Below are positions 1-6,810 of a stretch of 10,086 nucleotides of DNA, one piece after another. Where the stretch lies: assembly GCA_027031185.1 (NCBI GenBank), contig JALVEF010000301.1:1-10086 (forward strand), read 5' to 3'. Below the pieces are notes generated by a model. It had not been told where the DNA came from. It did no database searches and worked only from the letters and a program-made list of their open reading frames with translations. The DNA is from Saprospiraceae bacterium. Its GTDB lineage: Bacteria; Bacteroidota; Bacteroidia; Chitinophagales; Saprospiraceae. The translations under genes and the position numbers were made by a program. Numbering within the stretch: position 1 is the first letter of the stretch; the number at the start of each line of letters is the position of its first letter.

Positions 1-1
1 C

Positions 2-1561
2 GAAGCCTGGTTCAGCATGGCCGGCGAAAAAAACACCGCGCCCGCCGGAACGGTGGGCACCATTCTCGTCGAATACGCCTCGCCCAACACCAACAAACCC
101 CTACATCTCGGACACATCCGCAATATCCTACTCGGCTGGTCCATTCACAAAATCCTCAAGGCCGCCGGCAACAAGGTCATCACTTCCCAAATCATCAACG
201 ACCGCGGCATCGCCATTATGAAGAGTATGCTCGCCTGGTTGAAATATGCCAACGGCGCCACGCCGGAGAGCACCGGCATCAAAGGCGACCACTTCGTCGG
301 TGACTACTACGTCCTCTTTGCCCAAAAACTCGCCGAAGAATACGCCGCCTGGCAACAGACCGATCAGGCCAAACAACTCTTCGCCCAACGAAGGGACAAA
401 GACCAAAGCCGCGAAGCCTTTTTCAAAGCATTCAAAGACCGCTACTTCAACGAATACTCATCGCTCGGCGCCGAAGCCCGCGAACTTCTCCGAAAATGGG
501 AGCAGGGCGACCCCGAGACCGTAGCGCGCTGGAAACAAATGAACCAATGGGTACTTGACGGCTTTGACGTCACCTACCACATGCTCGGTGTCTCGTTTGA
601 CAAGACCTACTTCGAATCCGACACGTACCTGCTGGGCAAAGACATCATCGCCGAAGGTCTCCGGCGCGGCGTCTTCACCCGCAATGACGACGGGGCCGTC
701 GTCATTGATTTGGAAGACGAAGGCCTCGGCCAAAAGGTCGTCCTCCGAAGCGACGGCACATCTCTGTATATCACCCAGGACATCGGCCTGGCACACCAAC
801 GCTACAAAGAGTTTCACATGGACGCCGTCACCTATGTTGTCGGCAGCGAACAGATCTACCACTTCAAAGCTCTCTTTGCCATCCTCAAACGTCTCGGCGA
901 ACCCTACGCCGACAAGCTCCACCACCTGGCATACGGCATGGTGGACCTGACCACCGGCCGCATGAAGTCCCGTGAAGGCACCGTCGTGGACGCCGACGAC
1001 CTCATCGAAGACATGATCCAAACCGCCAAAGCCGAATCCGCCCAGCGCAACGAAATCAGCGACTTGAGTCCCGAAAAACAACACGACATCCACCGCCAAA
1101 TCGCACTCGGCGCTCTCAAGTTTTTCATCCTCAAAGTCAATCCCATGAAGCGCATGGTCTTCAATCCCGAAGAGTCCATCGAGCTCCAGGGACAGACCGG
1201 ACCTTATATCCAATACGCTTATGTCCGCGCGCACGGCCTCCGGCATAAAGCACCGCAGCTGGACCTTTCAGACGCTTCCCAATACAAAGCCCTCCGCAAC
1301 GAAGAACGCGACATCATCAAGCGCCTCGTTCGCTATCCTGACACCGTCCGCGAAGCCGCTGACAAAATGGATCCCTCCATCATCGCCGCCTATGCCTACA
1401 ACCTGGCCAAAGCATTCAATAAATTCTGGCACGAGTGCCCCATTCTCACAGCGCCTGAACCCGGCGCACGCGAATTCCGTTTCCAGTTGAGTACACGTGT
1501 TGCCGACCGGCTCCGGGAAGCTATGGACTTGCTCGGGATCGAAATGCCGGAACGCATGTAA
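2..1561 (+). CDS. argS: Arginyl-tRNA synthetase, 5' end cut by window
   Basis: Class I aminoacyl-tRNA synthetase that charges tRNA-Arg with arginine in the cytoplasm. The frame is open to the left edge, so the ATG at 17 is an internal Met and not the start. About 519 residues are visible; the N-terminal Add1 tRNA D-loop-binding domain, probably 80-100 residues, lies outside the window. Counting from Met17, the SPNTNKPLHLGH stretch holds the HIGH-type signature (HLGH, residues 30-33). The KMSKS-type loop is GRMKSREGT (314-322). The C-terminal DALR anticodon-binding helical domain follows from about residue 395, with the GQTGPYIQYAY signature just before it. The protein ends in GIEMPERM, close to the usual end of Bacteroidota ArgRS. 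The stop is TAA, and glnS starts 18 bases downstream on the same strand, so co-transcription is likely. Identification is firm; only the start is missing. Confidence 0.96.
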   Translation, partial: EAWFSMAGEKNTAPAGTVGTILVEYASPNTNKPLHLGHIRNILLGWSIHKILKAAGNKVITSQIINDRGIAIMKSMLAWLKYANGATPESTGIKGDHFVGDYYVLFAQKLAEEYAAWQQTDQAKQLFAQRRDKDQSREAFFKAFKDRYFNEYSSLGAEARELLRKWEQGDPETVARWKQMNQWVLDGFDVTYHMLGVSFDKTYFESDTYLLGKDIIAEGLRRGVFTRNDDGAVVIDLEDEGLGQKVVLRSDGTSLYITQDIGLAHQRYKEFHMDAVTYVVGSEQIYHFKALFAILKRLGEPYADKLHHLAYGMVDLTTGRMKSREGTVVDADDLIEDMIQTAKAESAQRNEISDLSPEKQHDIHRQIALGALKFFILKVNPMKRMVFNPEESIELQGQTGPYIQYAYVRAHGLRHKAPQLDLSDASQYKALRNEERDIIKRLVRYPDTVREAADKMDPSIIAAYAYNLAKAFNKFWHECPILTAPEPGAREFRFQLSTRVADRLREAMDLLGIEMPERM

Positions 1562-1579
1562 TCGCCCAAAGCAACGACC

Positions 1580-3268
1580 ATGAGCCAAAAATTGCCCAAG
1601 CCCACTAACTTTATCGAGGAAATCATCGTCCGCGACATCAAAGAAGGCAAGCACGGCGGACGCGTCCACACACGCTTTCCCCCCGAACCCAACGGCTACC
1701 TGCATATCGGCCACGTCAAATCCATTGTCCTCAACTTCGGCCTCGCCGAAAAATACGGCGGACTGACCAACCTCCGCTTTGACGACACCAATCCATCCAA
1801 AGAAGAACAAGAATACGTGGATGCCATCCGCCGTGACGTCCGCTGGCTTGGCTACGATTGGGGCGACCGCGAATACTTCGCCTCCGACTACTTCGAAGAC
1901 CTCTATGCCATGGCCATCCGCCTCATCAAAGCCGGCCTCGCCTACGTGGACGACTCCACGCCCGAAGAAATCGCACAGCACAAAGGCTCCCCTACTCAGC
2001 CCGGCACACCCACACCCTACCGATTCCGCACCATCGAAGAAAACCTCGACCTCTTCCACCGCATGCGCAACGGCGAATTCCCCGATGGCGCCAAAATCCT
2101 CCGCGCCAAAATCAGCCTCGACTCGCCCAACATGCACATGCGCGACCCCATCCTCTACCGCATCAAGCACGAACACCACCACCGCACCGGCGACAAGTGG
2201 TGTATTTATCCCATGTACGACTTCGCACACGGCCAGTGTGACGCCCTCGAAAGCATCACCCACTCCCTGTGCACGCTTGAATTTATGCCCCACCGCCCCC
2301 TGTACAACTGGTTCATCAAAAAGCTGGATCTTTTCCCGTCCAGACAAATCGAGTTTGCGCGGCTCAATCTCACCTACACCCTCATGAGCAAGCGCAAGCT
2401 CCTCCAACTCGTCCAAGACGGCCACGTCAATGGTTGGGATGATCCCCGCATGATGACCGTCTCCGGCCTCCGTCGCCGCGGATACACCCCATCCGCCCTC
2501 CGCGAATTTGCCCGCCGCGTCGGCATCGCCAAGCGCGACAACATGATAGACATGGCCCTGCTTGAATTTGTCATCCGCGAAGAGCTCAACAAGACGGCCC
2601 GCCGCGTCATGGTCGTCACCGACCCCATCAAACTCACCATCACCAACTACCCCGATGACAAAGAAGAGTGGCTGACCATCGAAAACAACCCCGAAGACAA
2701 AGATGCCGGCACCCGCCAGGTACCATTTAGCCGTCAGCTTTACATCGAGCGGGAGGACTTTATGGAAAATCCCCCCAAAAAGTGGTTTCGTCTCAGCCCC
2801 GGCGGCATGGCCCGTCTCAAGGGGGCCTATATTGTGAGAGTAGATAGTGTCATCAAAGATGACAAGGGTTCTGTGAGCGAGCTACTGTGCACCTACTTCC
2901 CGGACAGCAAGAGCGGGCAAGACACGTCCGGCATCAAGGTTCGGGGCGTATTACACTGGGTATCCGTTCCCCACGCCGTGGAAGCCGAAGTCCGTTTGTA
3001 CGATCGCCTTTTCAAAGTAGAAGACGTTGCCGCTGCCGCAGCCGAGCGACCCATCGAAGACCTCCTCAATCCCGACTCTCTCATCATCATCCCCAACGCC
3101 AAGATGGAGCCTTCACTCCGCGAAGCCGGGCCCGGCGTCCACTACCAATTTATGCGCAAGGGATACTTCACCCTGGATCCCGACACCACACCCGGGAAGA
3201 AGGTCTTCAACCGCACCGTCACCCTCAAAGACACCTGGGCCAAGATCAGCCGCAAAGCATCTTCATAA
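1580..3268 (+). CDS. glnS: Glutaminyl-tRNA synthetase
   Basis: Class I synthetase that charges tRNA-Gln with glutamine in the cytoplasm, making the GatCAB transamidation route unnecessary for Gln-tRNA. The protein is 562 residues, a normal full length for GlnRS. The Rossmann catalytic domain has PPEPNGYLHIGH (HIGH at 42-45), FDDTNP (68-72 region) and the KMSKS-type loop LMSKRKL (268-274). The FDDTNP motif, the DPILYRI segment (189-195) and CTLEFMPHRPLY (231-242) separate GlnRS from the related GluRS. A two-barrel anticodon-binding region follows from about 330 to 555. The ATG at 1580 is preceded by a CAAAGCAACGACC leader with no Shine-Dalgarno sequence, and the family-typical N-terminus (TNFIEEIIVRDI) begins nine residues in, which supports this start. 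It follows argS by 18 bases. A strong stem-loop lies 12 bases past the stop. Confidence 0.97.
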   Translation: MSQKLPKPTNFIEEIIVRDIKEGKHGGRVHTRFPPEPNGYLHIGHVKSIVLNFGLAEKYGGLTNLRFDDTNPSKEEQEYVDAIRRDVRWLGYDWGDREYFASDYFEDLYAMAIRLIKAGLAYVDDSTPEEIAQHKGSPTQPGTPTPYRFRTIEENLDLFHRMRNGEFPDGAKILRAKISLDSPNMHMRDPILYRIKHEHHHRTGDKWCIYPMYDFAHGQCDALESITHSLCTLEFMPHRPLYNWFIKKLDLFPSRQIEFARLNLTYTLMSKRKLLQLVQDGHVNGWDDPRMMTVSGLRRRGYTPSALREFARRVGIAKRDNMIDMALLEFVIREELNKTARRVMVVTDPIKLTITNYPDDKEEWLTIENNPEDKDAGTRQVPFSRQLYIEREDFMENPPKKWFRLSPGGMARLKGAYIVRVDSVIKDDKGSVSELLCTYFPDSKSGQDTSGIKVRGVLHWVSVPHAVEAEVRLYDRLFKVEDVAAAAAERPIEDLLNPDSLIIIPNAKMEPSLREAGPGVHYQFMRKGYFTLDPDTTPGKKVFNRTVTLKDTWAKISRKASS

Positions 3269-3280
3269 GGCCCCATCCCG

Positions 3281-3326
3281 GCGGGGCATCAATGGACGCA
3301 CGCCCGTGCGTCCATTGATGCCCCGC
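3281..3326. terminator. 22-bp perfect stem-loop between convergent genes
   Basis: The left arm (3281-3302, starting GCGGGGCATC) pairs without mismatch with the right arm (3305-3326, ending GATGCCCCGC), leaving only CC at 3303-3304 as the formal loop. It begins 12 bases after the glnS stop, and the convergent DUF4442 gene ends 47 bases beyond its right arm. Position and stability fit a bidirectional transcription end. There is no T-run on either side, so it is not a textbook intrinsic terminator and could instead be a copy of a dispersed palindromic element or an mRNA 3'-stabilising hairpin. The structure is certain; the role is inferred. Confidence 0.55.
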
Positions 3327-3347
3327 AATAACCTAAAACCATAGAGT

Positions 3348-3418
3348 TCACGGGCCGCTTCACGCTCCGTTTGTCAACCATTCACCTTTGGCCCGTGACC
3401 ACTCACCTTGGACCGAAG
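3348..3418. repeat. Inverted and tandem repeats at the 3' end of the hotdog gene
   Basis: Two overlapping repeat patterns lie here. A 9-bp inverted repeat pairs TCACGGGCC (3348-3356) with GGCCCGTGA (3390-3398) across 33 bases. Two adjacent 21-base units (3377-3397 and 3398-3418) both start with ACCA-TCACCTT and match at 15 of 21 positions, with 11 of the first 12 identical. Both run across the stop codon and last codons of the DUF4442 gene. Whether this is a functional 3' structure or decayed intergenic repeat sequence cannot be told from one copy. Confidence 0.4.
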
Positions 3419-3916
3419 CTTAAACGACCACGTCACCGTCATTTCCGATGCCACTTCCCCATCCGGCAAAATACCGCGTGCGCGAGCGTCCACCGTCACG
3501 CCCAGGCCCGTCCGCACCGCCTCCTCCACCGCTTCGATGATCTCCGGGCCCTGATCACAGCGGAACGTCAGCGTACCCGCCGCCTTCTTCAAAAACTGCG
3601 CCCGGAAGTCCGTCACCAGCATCGAGAGCGGCGGCGCCCCCGCCTTGGCCACCAATACCAGCACACCCGTGGACAGCTCCGCTGCTGCACACTGGGCCGC
3701 AAAATAAATCGAACGAAACGGATTCTTCGACCGCCACCCAAACGGTAAGATCACCTCCCCGAAATCCGGCGTCACCTTCCCGATGCGCACTCCCGCGAAA
3801 GCCGCCATCGGCAGTTCCTTCCAAAGGTATGCCCCCATCTTCACACGGGAATTCAAGTCTCGCAATACGCGCTGCACCGACGATGCGGACTCATCAAAAC
3901 TAAAATCAGATCCCAT
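3374..3916 (-). CDS. DUF4442 hotdog-fold (thioesterase-like) protein
   Basis: A 180-residue soluble protein with no signal peptide. It resembles the DUF4442 family, which has the hotdog fold of acyl-CoA thioesterases. The best marker is NPFRSIYFAAQCAAAELSTG (65-84), the conserved central helix and its approach, followed by hydrophobic strands (VLVLVAKAG, about 86-93), SMLVTDFRAQF (98-108) and the terminal EMTVTWSFKL strand (158-167). Members are probably thioesterases or acyl binders, but substrates are generally unknown and none can be assigned here. I chose the ATG at 3916. A GTG at 3946 would add ten residues, but it lies inside a perfect 8-bp inverted repeat better read as leader sequence. 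The C-terminal tail (about 168-180) is encoded by a short tandem repeat and may be a recent extension. The gene is convergent with glnS and in the same direction as the copper ATPase, 270 bases away. Family call fairly sure, function not. Confidence 0.82.
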   Translation of the reverse strand: MGSDFSFDESASSVQRVLRDLNSRVKMGAYLWKELPMAAFAGVRIGKVTPDFGEVILPFGWRSKNPFRSIYFAAQCAAAELSTGVLVLVAKAGAPPLSMLVTDFRAQFLKKAAGTLTFRCDQGPEIIEAVEEAVRTGLGVTVDARARGILPDGEVASEMTVTWSFKLRSKVSGHGPKVNG

Positions 3917-3931
3917 TTTACAGTCAATTTC

Positions 3932-3953
3932 CCCGAAAGATACCACTTTCGGG
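3932..3953. promoter_or_regulatory. Perfect 8-bp inverted repeat in hotdog-gene leader
   Basis: CCCGAAAG (3932-3939) and CTTTCGGG (3946-3953) are perfect inverted copies around the six bases ATACCA. The repeat ends 15 bases upstream of the ATG at 3916 on the minus strand and contains the alternative GTG start at 3946. It could be an operator dyad or a 5'-UTR hairpin limiting translation. The symmetry is directly visible; the function is inferred. Confidence 0.4.
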
Positions 3954-4028
3954 AAAATTGCTATAACAGATGCGGCCCCTTTCTCTTTGTTGCTTCTAAC
4001 TGCAAGGTGAGACAGTGAGAATAATCTT

Positions 4029-4050
4029 GCCGTCAGCTAAAGCTGACGGC
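4029..4050. repeat. 10-bp stem-loop with AA loop
   Basis: GCCGTCAGCT (4029-4038) and AGCTGACGGC (4041-4050) are perfect inverted copies separated by AA. On the plus strand an A-rich run follows; on the minus strand the flank is CAAGATTATTC, a weak T-containing tail. It is the shape of a small dispersed palindrome, with the possible alternative of a terminator. Only one copy is present in the window. Confidence 0.5.
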
Positions 4051-4092
4051 GACAAAGCAAAAAAATACAGGGCAAGACAAATCCGTGTTTTA

Positions 4093-4106
4093 CCGGCGGG
4101 CGCCGG
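4093..4106. repeat. 6-bp GC stem-loop
   Basis: CCGGCG (4093-4098) pairs with CGCCGG (4101-4106) around GG. It is flanked by GTTTTA on the left and CAAAATAAAA on the right, so transcripts from either strand would have a GC stem followed by a U-containing tail (GGTAAAACAC on minus is poor, CAAAATAAAA on plus is A-rich). Minor structure, possibly part of the ATPase transcript end. Confidence 0.3.
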
Positions 4107-4120
4107 CAAAATAAAATTGG

Positions 4121-4151
4121 CGCGGGCGGCTGCCACAGGCAGCTGCCCGCG
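4121..4151 (-). terminator. 14-bp stem-loop after copper ATPase
   Basis: CGCGGGCGGCTGCC (4121-4134) pairs with GGCAGCTGCCCGCG (4138-4151) around ACA, with a single G-U pair. It lies 35 bases beyond the ATPase stop on the minus strand. Read on that strand, the stem is followed by CCAATTTTATTTTG, a T-rich tail, so it fits a rho-independent-like end for the ATPase transcript. The stem is certain, the terminator role probable. Confidence 0.6.
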
Positions 4152-4160
4152 GGTTCGTTA

Positions 4161-4181
4161 TTTTTAATTTTTAATTTTTAA
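4161..4181. repeat. Three tandem TTTTTAA units
   Basis: Three perfect copies of the 7-base unit TTTTTAA lie directly next to the ATPase stop codon. This is low-complexity AT sequence in an otherwise GC-richer region, probably produced by replication slippage. No function is evident beyond a possible contribution to transcript-end structure. Confidence 0.75.
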
Positions 4182-4186
4182 TTGAA

Positions 4187-6292
4187 TCAGGTTTTTCTTC
4201 TCTTCAACCGCAGCGAATTACCGATCACCACGATATCCGAAAACGCCATAAACAGCGCTCCCCACATCGGATTCAGATAGCCCATCGCCGCAATCGGGAT
4301 CGCCACCACATTGTAAGCAAAGGCCCAAAACAGATTCTCGCGGATCGTCTTTACCGTTGCCCGGCTCACACGAAAGGCCTTTTCCAGAGACGGCAGTTTA
4401 TCGTTCAGAATCACCACCCGCGCCGACTCGGCAGCCACCGCTGAGGCGCTGCCCATCGAGATGCCCAGCGTTGCCTTGGACAATGCCGGGGCATCATTGA
4501 TACCATCGCCCACCATCGCCGTGGGCTCCTCCCGCGACCAGGTCTCGATTTTGGCCAACTTCTGATCCGGCAACTGCGCTGCATAATAGGCGTCAATGCC
4601 CAGTGTCTCCGCCACACGGCGCACCTTTTCTTCCCGGTCACCACTCAACAATACGACTTCAATCCCCTGACGCTTGAAATAATCTACCACTTGGTGCGCA
4701 CCTTCCTTCAGCTCGTCATCCAGGTCTATGGCCGCAATCAACCGATCATTCTTCAATAGGTACAAATCATGTGCTTCCTTCGGCGGATGCGTCAGAATGC
4801 GAGCTGAGCCCAGTTTGTAGGAATTGCCGTCCTTGTCCGTGCCGTAAATGCCGTGCCCCTTATGCTCCCGCACATCCAGTTCAAGCGGCTCCACATCCGG
4901 GGCCAGCCGTTCCATTTCCGCCATCAGGCTGACCGCCAGCGGATGCGATGAGCGCGACTCCAGCCCCTTGATAGCGCCCTGCACCTCGACAGGATCCACT
5001 TCCTGATAATGAATCCCCGCCACCTTGAATTGGCCGCTTGTCAGCGTGCCCGTCTTGTCAAAAACCACCCGCCGGATCTCGCGAAGCAGTTCCACTGTCG
5101 TGCCTCCTTTGATCACAATACCCTCCTTGGCCATCCGGCCCACACCTACCATCACGGCTGTCGGTGTAGCCAACCCCATGGCACACGGACACGAAATCAC
5201 CAACACGGCAATAGCGCGAATCAATGCCTGCGTCACCGGGATATGAAAGCCCAGCCACGAAACCAAAAAGGTCAGTATGGCAATCGAGATGACCGCCGGC
5301 ACAAATATCGCACTGATCCGATCCGCCAGGCGTTGGATCGGCGGCTTGTCATTTTGTGCCCGCTCTACCAATTCGATAATCTTGTCCAGCAGCGAATGGC
5401 CGGCCGCCGCCGTCACTTCCACGCGAAGATTGCCCTTGACCACCAACGTACCTCCGAAGACCTTGTCTCCGGCAGACTTGTCCACCGGCAAACTCTCTCC
5501 CGTAAACATAGACTCGTCCACACTCCCAAAGCCTTCCAATACCTTGCCGTCTGCCGGCAACGCATCACCTTCATTGACCTGTACTATATCGCCCGTGTGG
5601 ATGTCATCCGTCTCCACTTCCACGATAGTGCCCGATGCCATCACTTTGCGCGCCGTCGCCGGCCGCAGCCGCTGCAACGACTTCAGTGCCGTCGTTGTCT
5701 GCTCCACCGAACGATGCTCCAGATAATTCCCTAGCAACACCAAGGTAAAAATCGAAGCAGCCGTCTCAAAGAAAATATAGTCCGGCTCGCCCAACGCCAG
5801 CCCGATAACACTGTACACCGTCGCTGCCAGCCCGCCCGTAAACACCAGCACATCCATATTTGGGATGCCGCCCCGCAACGATCCCAGCGCACTCTTGCCA
5901 AAGTGCCACAAACCGATGGCAATCGGCGGCACCGCCACTATCGCCTGTACCCACATATTGGACAGAAAGGCGGGCATCACACCTGCCAGCATCAGAAAAT
6001 GGCCCGCCACCAGCGGCACGGTAAATATCGCACTCACCAACAATTTCCGCTCCGGCGTCCAGAACGGCGGTTTATGCTTGTCCGTCACCACCGTATAGCC
6101 GATCTTCTTCAGACCCTTCTTCAACTCCTCCGACGGCGGCGCCTCATCCGTCAGCTCAAAACTCACTTTCCCCGTGGCAAAATCCACGTGCACATTTTCC
6201 AGATGAGACGAGGTCAAATACTGCACGATCGTCTGCGCACAATTGACACAGCTCATCCCCTCCACGTCCCAGTTAATTCGCTTTGTCTCCAT
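4187..6292 (-). CDS. copA: Copper-type P1B ATPase with one HMA domain
   Basis: Inner-membrane ATP-driven exporter of monovalent copper (possibly also silver). The protein is 701 residues with one N-terminal heavy-metal-associated domain (GMSCVNC, metal cysteines 15 and 18). Eight membrane segments fall near 83-104, 112-130, 145-166, 172-190, 328-348, 355-385, 653-670 and 673-691. The actuator loop has TGES (264-267). Membrane segment 6 has the metal motif CPC (368-370), segment 7 has FAYN (658-661), and the P domain has phosphorylated Asp412 in DKTGT and GDGIND (595-600). The N domain has the His450-Pro451 pair typical of P1B pumps. Segment 8 reads MAFSDIVV where copper pumps usually have Met-X-X-Ser-Ser; Asp686 takes the second Ser position. 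The start ATG at 6292 sits properly ahead of the HMA domain. No copper chaperone or CueR/CsoR-type regulator is adjacent. It is transcribed away from the gene at 6560. Copper specificity is inferred from CPC plus the HMA domain. Confidence 0.93.
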   Translation of the reverse strand: METKRINWDVEGMSCVNCAQTIVQYLTSSHLENVHVDFATGKVSFELTDEAPPSEELKKGLKKIGYTVVTDKHKPPFWTPERKLLVSAIFTVPLVAGHFLMLAGVMPAFLSNMWVQAIVAVPPIAIGLWHFGKSALGSLRGGIPNMDVLVFTGGLAATVYSVIGLALGEPDYIFFETAASIFTLVLLGNYLEHRSVEQTTTALKSLQRLRPATARKVMASGTIVEVETDDIHTGDIVQVNEGDALPADGKVLEGFGSVDESMFTGESLPVDKSAGDKVFGGTLVVKGNLRVEVTAAAGHSLLDKIIELVERAQNDKPPIQRLADRISAIFVPAVISIAILTFLVSWLGFHIPVTQALIRAIAVLVISCPCAMGLATPTAVMVGVGRMAKEGIVIKGGTTVELLREIRRVVFDKTGTLTSGQFKVAGIHYQEVDPVEVQGAIKGLESRSSHPLAVSLMAEMERLAPDVEPLELDVREHKGHGIYGTDKDGNSYKLGSARILTHPPKEAHDLYLLKNDRLIAAIDLDDELKEGAHQVVDYFKRQGIEVVLLSGDREEKVRRVAETLGIDAYYAAQLPDQKLAKIETWSREEPTAMVGDGINDAPALSKATLGISMGSASAVAAESARVVILNDKLPSLEKAFRVSRATVKTIRENLFWAFAYNVVAIPIAAMGYLNPMWGALFMAFSDIVVIGNSLRLKRRKT

Positions 6293-6559
6293 TTGCCGGC
6301 ATTACACCACCTCAACACATGCGCACTCCGAAGGTTTACCATCAAATACACCATCACCGCGCCTTTCCGATTTAAGCTTATAATTCTTTATCAGGAAATT
6401 TATGAATGAGTAATTCAACAGTTACAGACCCGTAGCTGTTACCGCCTCCGTGTCCGTCCGTGACTTCCGTGTCGTCCCCATTCCTCCACCAAATCACACC
6501 CTTCATCGAAAAAATCCCCTATATTCACGAGCAGTCCCCCAACTTGAGTGCACAAAGCC
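6293..6559. promoter_or_regulatory. Divergent spacer between copper ATPase and envelope cassette
   Basis: This 267-base spacer must carry promoters in both directions. An AT-rich part (about 6370-6415) includes a perfect TATAAT on the plus strand (6379-6384), whose complement region reads TTATAAG on the minus strand. Neither has a clear -35 hexamer at 16-18 bases. No metal-regulator dyad could be recognised upstream of the ATPase. From 6440 to 6480 a run with TCCGTG three times is seen. The stretch 6460-6559 is open in the frame of the coiled-coil gene, but I see no coding signal in it. Confidence 0.4.
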
Positions 6560-6751
6560 ATGAAAAGCACCGCCGCCCAAATATTAGTCGCATTAGCCGT
6601 TTTGTGGCTCGTATCCAGGTTACTGGGATGGGTATGGGACATCCTGGTCCTCGCCCTGATCGCCGCGGCCGCAGTACTGGTCCTTTCCCCCCGGCGCAGG
6701 AAGTGGCCGCAGGCCATTTGGCGGCTTTTTCGCCGTCTCCGGCGACGGTGA
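6560..6751 (+). CDS. Small membrane protein with Arg-rich tail
   Basis: I do not recognise a family for this 63-residue protein. It has two hydrophobic stretches (about 6-22 and 25-42), rich in Leu, Val and Ala with Trp16, Trp24 and Trp26, separated by a short turn, then a strongly basic tail (PRRRKW at 44-49, and RLFRRLRRR at the very end, 55-63). By the positive-inside rule both ends would be cytoplasmic, making a small hairpin in the inner membrane. The ATG at 6560 is preferred over an in-frame GTG at 6548, which would add four residues. It is the first gene of a plus-strand group; the coiled-coil membrane protein starts 59 bases downstream. The frame overlaps an upstream extension of that downstream frame, and only one can be real; the good membrane profile favours this one. 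Short length makes it uncertain. Confidence 0.55.
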   Translation: MKSTAAQILVALAVLWLVSRLLGWVWDILVLALIAAAAVLVLSPRRRKWPQAIWRLFRRLRRR

Positions 6752-6810
6752 CTACCAAAAATCCGTTGATTACACTATCTTCGCCCGCAAGAACACAAAG
6801 TTTCTCAATC

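Larger units (their letters stand above)
3954..4186. other. Gene-free spacer between two minus-strand genes
   Basis: About 230 bases with no credible coding frame. It should hold the 3' end of the copper ATPase transcript and the promoter of the DUF4442 gene. Three stem-loops and a short AT tandem repeat fill the part nearest the ATPase and are listed separately. The part nearest DUF4442 (3954-4028) has no clear promoter match; a TATAGC-like hexamer lies about 50 bases upstream of the ATG on the minus strand, without a good -35 partner. Confidence 0.6.

Noticed and set aside
458..1246. Open frame of 262 codons on the minus strand inside argS
   Set aside because: Same shadow effect: low-complexity Val/Asp/Phe/Gly-rich translation, opposite the conserved ArgRS catalytic core.
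1268..2425. Long open frame of 385 codons on the minus strand across argS and glnS
   Set aside because: It is antisense to two firmly identified synthetases, spans their junction, and its translation is a Val/Phe/Gly/Ala/Asp-rich string with no domain. Biased codon use on the plus strand keeps the opposite frame open.
1580..3268. Glutamyl-tRNA synthetase as the identity of this gene
   Set aside because: The FDDTNP motif, the LMSKRKL loop and the two-barrel C-terminal half match GlnRS; bacterial GluRS has an all-helical anticodon-binding domain.
6436..6751. Type I toxin or phage-lysis peptide interpretation of the 63-residue membrane gene
   Set aside because: Hydrophobic core and basic tail would fit, but no antisense RNA, antitoxin gene or phage gene is nearby, and two membrane helices followed by a regular operon-like neighbour fit a cassette partner better.
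6460..6810. Upstream extension of the coiled-coil protein by 117 residues
   Set aside because: The added residues are a Pro/Ser/Arg-rich patchwork without structure, overlap the 63-residue membrane gene in another frame, and the membrane helix expected near an N-terminus appears just after the ATG at 6811.
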